In this document: positions 60,233 to 64,000 of the stretch, in pieces | How positions within the stretch are numbered: position 1 is the stretch's first letter | How the letters are laid out: every line of letters begins with the position of its first letter | Origin: Psychrobacter urativorans | GTDB taxonomy: Bacteria > Pseudomonadota > Gammaproteobacteria > Pseudomonadales > Moraxellaceae | DNA: 64,000 bases | NCBI RefSeq assembly: GCF_904846695.1 | Contig: NZ_CAJHBR010000009.1 | Coordinates: 1 to 64,000 of the forward strand | Reading direction: 5' to 3' | The notes under the pieces: model-generated | What the model was told of the DNA's origin: nothing | Databases searched by the model: none | What the model saw: the letters and a program-made list of their open reading frames with translations, nothing else | Translations under genes and position numbers: made by a program

Positions 60233-60647
60233 AAAGCCGTAACCTATCCTTATAGCCTTAAATTAACTGCTGTCATTAGTGAAAGTCGTAAAATACTAGC
60301 GCAAGTTTCAAGAGGCACTTTCCGTTAGTATGGCAGGCAATATTATACACTTTTTTGATCGTTGAGACCGCTTATGTCAGACCCTAAAGCTAGCATTGCA
60401 GCTTTATATATCAGTAAGGGTGAGGGTAAATCTGTGGCAGTTATTATTGAGATTGCTTAAACTGCAGTCGTATTGAATATTCCTAGTTTCAACCGAATCT
60501 TTTATTATGCATAAAATAATTTTTAGTCTAGTCTAACGTTGCTCTTAAGAACAGTCTGATAATAAGAACAGTGTGATAGATAGCGAACGATAACCCTTTT
60601 GTATTAAAACTTAAAGTTTGCCCATTCGCTATTATTTATCTAAAACA
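60233..60647. other. Spacer between epmC and bdhA
   Basis: About 415 bases. A 28-codon frame lies at 60374-60460 and an 8-bp inverted repeat (ATAGCGAA/TTCGCTAT) near 60580-60632 could end bdhA transcription. Nothing else recognised. Confidence 0.5.
60374..60460 (+). pseudogene. Possible 28-residue ORF or gene remnant
   Basis: ATG 60374 to TAA 60460 encodes 28 residues, starting MSDPKASIAALYISKGEG and ending in a hydrophobic AVIIEIA. The N-terminus looks like the start of a real protein cut short, but I cannot name the family. Ribosome site is weak. Confidence 0.2.
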
Positions 60648-61448
60648 TTAATTCATAAACCAACCGTGACTGGCAACTATGGATTGTCCGGTGAACACAT
60701 TGGTTGGAAAAGCGGCTAAAAATAGTGCTAACTGAGCTATGTCATTTACTGTTGTGAACTCTTTATCCACTGTATTCACTAGCATAATATCATTAACTAC
60801 TGACTCCTCACTAATACCTTTTTCAGCGGCTTGCTGCGGAATTTGTTTTTCAACTAGGGGTGTTTTGACAAATCCAGGGCAGATCACATGCGAACGCACA
60901 TTATGCTCGGCACCTTCTTTAGCTAGTACGCGGCATAGGCCCAGTAAGCCATGCTTAGCAGTGACATAAGGAGCTTTATACATTGACGCTTCGTGAGAAT
61001 GTACTGAACCCATATAGATGACGGTACCACCTTTATTATCCTTATACATATGTTCTATAGCGGCTTTAGTGGTCAAAAATGCACCATCTAAGTGAATATT
61101 TAGCATCTTTTTCCAGTCGGAGAAAGACATTTTATCAATAGGATTAATAATTTGAATACCAGCGTTAGAAACCAAGATATCAATGCTGCCAAAAGTATCT
61201 ATTAGCTTTTGCACACCACTATTAACAGCATCCTCAGAAGTCACATCCATCTCAATAGCCAGCGCACGTCCACCAGCAGCTTCAATAGCATCAACCGTGC
61301 TTTGCGCCGCATTAATATTTATATCAGCAATGCCAACAGCAGCACCTGCTAGTGCATAGATTTCGGCGATATCGCGTCCGATTCCACTAGCAGAACCCGT
61401 AACTAAGGCTACTTTACCAGTCAAGTCTTTCTCTAATAGCGTTGCCAT
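60648..61448 (-). CDS. bdhA: 3-hydroxybutyrate dehydrogenase (SDR family)
   Basis: A 266-residue short-chain dehydrogenase that interconverts 3-hydroxybutyrate and acetoacetate with NAD. The cofactor loop is TGSASGIG (17-24) and the structural motif NAG is in VSNAGIQ. The catalytic Ser is in [16 protein letters not shown] and the Tyr/Lys pair in YVTAKHG. The VHSHEAS and [14 protein letters not shown] segments match the 3-hydroxybutyrate dehydrogenase branch. It lies 37 bases downstream of the CoA-transferase subunits, so acetoacetate made here can be activated to acetoacetyl-CoA. Confidence 0.93.
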   Translation of the reverse strand: MATLLEKDLTGKVALVTGSASGIGRDIAEIYALAGAAVGIADININAAQSTVDAIEAAGGRALAIEMDVTSEDAVNSGVQKLIDTFGSIDILVSNAGIQIINPIDKMSFSDWKKMLNIHLDGAFLTTKAAIEHMYKDNKGGTVIYMGSVHSHEASMYKAPYVTAKHGLLGLCRVLAKEGAEHNVRSHVICPGFVKTPLVEKQIPQQAAEKGISEESVVNDIMLVNTVDKEFTTVNDIAQLALFLAAFPTNVFTGQSIVASHGWFMN

Positions 61449-61485
61449 GAACGATCCTTATTGTGGCTATCTCGTGAGATAATAA

Positions 61486-62115
61486 TTATTTAATAATAGT
61501 TACTGGCGTTTTTTGTTGCAGCTCTTCAAAGCTGATACCTTCTGCTAACTCAACCAGTTTTAGCCCTTTATCAGTAACATCGAGCACCGCCAGCTCAGTA
61601 ATAATACGGTCAACCACACCTTTACCCGTTAATGGCAGTTCACACTGAGCAAGGATTTTTGGATCGCCATGTTTATTGACTTGCTCCATTATTACGATGA
61701 TGCGCTGCACGCCTGCGACTAAGTCCATCGCACCGCCCATACCTTTGACCATCTTACCCGGGATCATCCAGTTAGCTAAGTCACCTTTCTCTGAAACTTC
61801 CATCGCCCCTAAAATCGCAAGGTTAACGTGACCACCGCGAATCATTGCAAATGACTCAGAGCTGCTAAAGTAACTGGCACCTAGTGCCGTCGTAACAGTC
61901 TGCTTACCCGCATTTATTAGATCAGCGTCGACATTTTCTGGCGTTGGGAACTCACCAATACCTAATAGGCCATTTTCTGATTGTAACCACACATCCATAC
62001 CTTCTGGAATATAGTTAGCAACTAGAGTTGGCAGACCAATACCCAAATTCACATAATAACCGTCTTGTAGTTCTTGCGCTGCACGCTGCGCCATCTGCTC
62101 TCGTGTCCAAGCCAT
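61486..62115 (-). CDS. scoB: 3-oxoacid CoA-transferase subunit B
   Basis: A 209-residue subunit of succinyl-CoA:3-ketoacid CoA-transferase, which activates acetoacetate for ketone-body use. ATG at 62115 gives [20 protein letters not shown] with a good AAGGAAG site; an in-frame upstream start at 62175 would overlap scoA and is rejected. [15 protein letters not shown] and the catalytic Glu in [12 protein letters not shown] are conserved. It follows scoA by 46 bases. Confidence 0.94.
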   Translation of the reverse strand: MAWTREQMAQRAAQELQDGYYVNLGIGLPTLVANYIPEGMDVWLQSENGLLGIGEFPTPENVDADLINAGKQTVTTALGASYFSSSESFAMIRGGHVNLAILGAMEVSEKGDLANWMIPGKMVKGMGGAMDLVAGVQRIIVIMEQVNKHGDPKILAQCELPLTGKGVVDRIITELAVLDVTDKGLKLVELAEGISFEELQQKTPVTIIK

Positions 62116-62161
62116 AGTATCTTCCTTAATTTTTATAATATTCACTTGTCTGTAGCATGAA

Positions 62162-62875
62162 TTAAACGCTCTCAACCGCTTTAGTCGTTATCTTTTCAAT
62201 ACGCTTTTCAGGGCTGCTATTTAGCACAATACGCTGCACAAAAATGCCTGGTAGATGAATCTCGTCAGGGTCAAGTGCACCAATCTCTACGATTTCTTCG
62301 ACTTCAGCAATAGTAATCTTGCCTGCCATTGCACAGTCTGGGTTAAAGTTACGCGCAGTTTTATTAAAGATTAAGTTACCTGCCTTATCTGCTTTTTGCG
62401 CTTTAATTAGAGAGACATCGGCACGTAATGAATGCTCAAGCACATAAGTGCGACCGTCAAATTCACGGGTTTCTTTACCTTCAGCGACTAAGGTGCCAAC
62501 GCCGGTTGCGGTATAAAATGCCGGAATACCTGCACCACCTGCACGCAGTCTCTCAGCAAGTGTGCCTTGCGGGGTGAGCTCTACTTCTAGTTCACCAGCT
62601 AAGTACTGACGCTCAAACTCTTTATTTTCGCCTACATAAGAGGAAATCATTTTTTTTATTTGCCGAGTCTGTAGTAATAGACCAAGACCGAATTCATCAA
62701 CTCCTGCATTATTACTGACGCAGGTCAAATCTTTAACCTCACTATCACGCAGTGCTTCAATCAATGCTTCAGGAATACCGCATAGACCAAAACCACCGAT
62801 TGCGAGCGTTTGTCCGTCACGCACAACACCACTCAGCGCCGCTTTTGCGCTGTGATACACCTTTGATTGACTCAT
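62162..62875 (-). CDS. scoA: 3-oxoacid CoA-transferase subunit A
   Basis: A 237-residue alpha subunit partnering ScoB. The CoA-transferase signature [17 protein letters not shown] appears near residue 26, with [19 protein letters not shown] and [20 protein letters not shown] further on. It is the first gene of the scoA-scoB-bdhA unit; GGAGATAAGC precedes the ATG. Divergent from a GntP-type permease likely to import the substrate. Confidence 0.94.
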   Translation of the reverse strand: MSQSKVYHSAKAALSGVVRDGQTLAIGGFGLCGIPEALIEALRDSEVKDLTCVSNNAGVDEFGLGLLLQTRQIKKMISSYVGENKEFERQYLAGELEVELTPQGTLAERLRAGGAGIPAFYTATGVGTLVAEGKETREFDGRTYVLEHSLRADVSLIKAQKADKAGNLIFNKTARNFNPDCAMAGKITIAEVEEIVEIGALDPDEIHLPGIFVQRIVLNSSPEKRIEKITTKAVESV

Positions 62876-63221
62876 GCTTATCTCCTTGCAAGTCTCGTTT
62901 TTATTATTTACATTGATTTATTATGGGTTTCGCTCATTCAAGCAAATACTAGATTACTAATTAGTCTTACATTTAAAGTAATAAATTTTATATCACTATA
63001 AAATACAGAGTGTAGCCGTAACAACTTAACATATAATTCTAGTAGCGACTAGAAGATAGTATGAAGCGCCTACAGGGTAGAGCAGCTTGATCAATATAGG
63101 GGAGATAATTACACTATTTAGCTAGAATAACGTTGGATAAAATACGTTAAGTTTAATCTTATTGACCTATTTTTCTATGCACTGCATACTCTCAAGCTTA
63201 GCTTAGCCAAGGAGGGCGGTC
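62876..63221. other. Divergent promoter region scoA / gntP-type permease
   Basis: About 345 AT-rich bases. A good sigma70-like promoter points toward the permease (63162-63190). No regulator gene lies in the visible part of the locus. Confidence 0.55.
63162..63190 (+). promoter_or_regulatory. Candidate promoter of the permease gene
   Basis: TTGACC (63162-63167) and CATACT (63185-63190) with a 17-base spacer; start of transcription would be near 63197, about 25 bases before the ATG. Confidence 0.5.
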
Positions 63222-64000
63222 ATGTTTAGCACACTTGCTATTGTAATTACTTTGTTATTATTGATGTTCTTTGCCTACCGCGGTTATTCAGTGCTAATTC
63301 TAGCACCGATTATGGCTGCTTTAGCCGTCTTATTTTCAGGTGATTTTTTAAGCAGTATTCCTGCCTATACCGATGTGTTTATGGGCGCATTGAGTGGTTT
63401 TCTACTCAAATTCTTTCCTATATTCTTACTAGGCGCACTGTTTGGCCGCTTGATGGCAGACTCTGGAGCGGCAACAGCGATCGCTAACGGTGTAGTCAAC
63501 AAACTGGGCGCAAACAAAGCTATTCTTGCCGTAATTTTGGTTTGTGCCATTTTAACTTATGGCGGTGTCTCGCTATTCGTTGTAGCCTTTGCCATCTATC
63601 CTATCGCTAAAGACCTATTTAAAGCTGCTGATATTCCTAAGCGCTTGATTCCAGCCGCTATTGCCTTAGGCTCGTTCACCTTTACCATGACGGCACTACC
63701 AGGTACACCAGCGATTCAGAATGCTATTCCTATTCCTTACTATAATACCAACGTCTTCGCCGCGCCTATCTTAGGCATCATTGGTGGGACGATTATGTTT
63801 ATGCTGGGCTGGTTATGGCTACAGTCACGGGCGCGAAAAGCCAGTGCTATGGGTGAAGGCTACGGTGAGCATAATGAAGATGCAGATTTGGGTAGTATTG
63901 ATATTGAAAAAAAATCCGCTAACGATATGCATAATAGCGATGTCAAAAATCATAATGGGCAAAGCAATCTAGCAGCTACTGCTGAAGCACGCGATACTCA
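63222..64000 (+). CDS. GntP-family permease (partial, cut by window end)
   Basis: The first 259 residues of an integral membrane transporter; no stop before the window end. AAGGAGGGCGGTC is a strong ribosome site for ATG 63222. Hydrophobic segments appear at about 4-20, 25-42, 55-75, 95-125 and 180-200. Family-like motifs are FPIFLLGALFGRLMADSGAA, TYGGVSLFVVAFAIYPIAK and FTMTALPGTPAIQNAIP. GntP relatives import gluconate or 3-hydroxybutyrate-like acids; beside bdhA and scoAB, import of 3-hydroxybutyrate or acetoacetate is likely. Residues after about 205 are polar and acidic, a cytoplasmic loop. Confidence 0.88.
   Translation, partial: MFSTLAIVITLLLLMFFAYRGYSVLILAPIMAALAVLFSGDFLSSIPAYTDVFMGALSGFLLKFFPIFLLGALFGRLMADSGAATAIANGVVNKLGANKAILAVILVCAILTYGGVSLFVVAFAIYPIAKDLFKAADIPKRLIPAAIALGSFTFTMTALPGTPAIQNAIPIPYYNTNVFAAPILGIIGGTIMFMLGWLWLQSRARKASAMGEGYGEHNEDADLGSIDIEKKSANDMHNSDVKNHNGQSNLAATAEARDT

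Overview
The window is a stretch of chromosome from a Gammaproteobacterium of the family Moraxellaceae, most probably Psychrobacter. This is inferred from protein character and gene order, not from a database search. The DNA is AT-rich, proteins are full-length, and nearly everything is housekeeping. Accessory material is limited to an IS5-family transposase end at the left edge, a Sel1-repeat gene, and a large trimeric autotransporter adhesin near the right end.

Left part (1-17 kb): the transposase end is followed by a LemA lipoprotein with two TPM-domain proteins, an adenine deaminase, a convergent sirtuin (cobB), a small membrane protein, a 1.1 kb gene-free stretch and an eight-repeat Sel1 protein. 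Then come tRNA-Arg(CCG), a c-type cytochrome with an Ala-rich linker, a yadG/yadH ABC exporter, queF, proS, a DUF4230 membrane protein and a CPD photolyase.

Middle (17-38 kb): trpF, trpB and trpA lead into accD, folC and a LysM/SPOR protein in the dedD position. Next are DUF2726 and DUF1853 proteins, tRNA-Pro(GGG), the gatCAB operon (minus strand) and, divergent to it, mreBCD-maf-rng, which handles cell shape, a Maf pyrophosphatase and RNase G. Several spacers here carry 14-bp-period tandem repeats just after stop codons (phr, trpF, mreB).

Right-middle (38-52.5 kb): the complete S10-spc-alpha ribosomal cluster runs from rpsJ to rplQ and includes secY, rpmJ and rpoA. Promoter-like TTGCAT/TATAAT-type sites lie before rpsJ and at the S10/spc boundary.

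Right part (52.5-64 kb): yciO is followed by 1.2 kb of AT-rich non-coding DNA. Then comes a 1486-residue YadA-type adhesin with its downstream BamE-like lipoprotein gene, which resembles the AtaA/TpgA pairing of Acinetobacter but lacks a peptidoglycan-binding domain. The EF-P hydroxylase gene epmC follows. Last is a ketone-body/3-hydroxybutyrate cluster: 3-hydroxybutyrate dehydrogenase and both 3-oxoacid CoA-transferase subunits, divergent from a GntP-type permease cut by the window end.

I did not find a clear novel multi-gene defence or biosynthetic system. The most unusual observations are the 14-bp repeat arrays, a structured GC-rich inverted repeat near 10.9 kb, the adhesin module (stalk cysteine, unusual C-terminus, upstream inverted repeat) and a possible 32-residue membrane protein beside tRNA-Pro.
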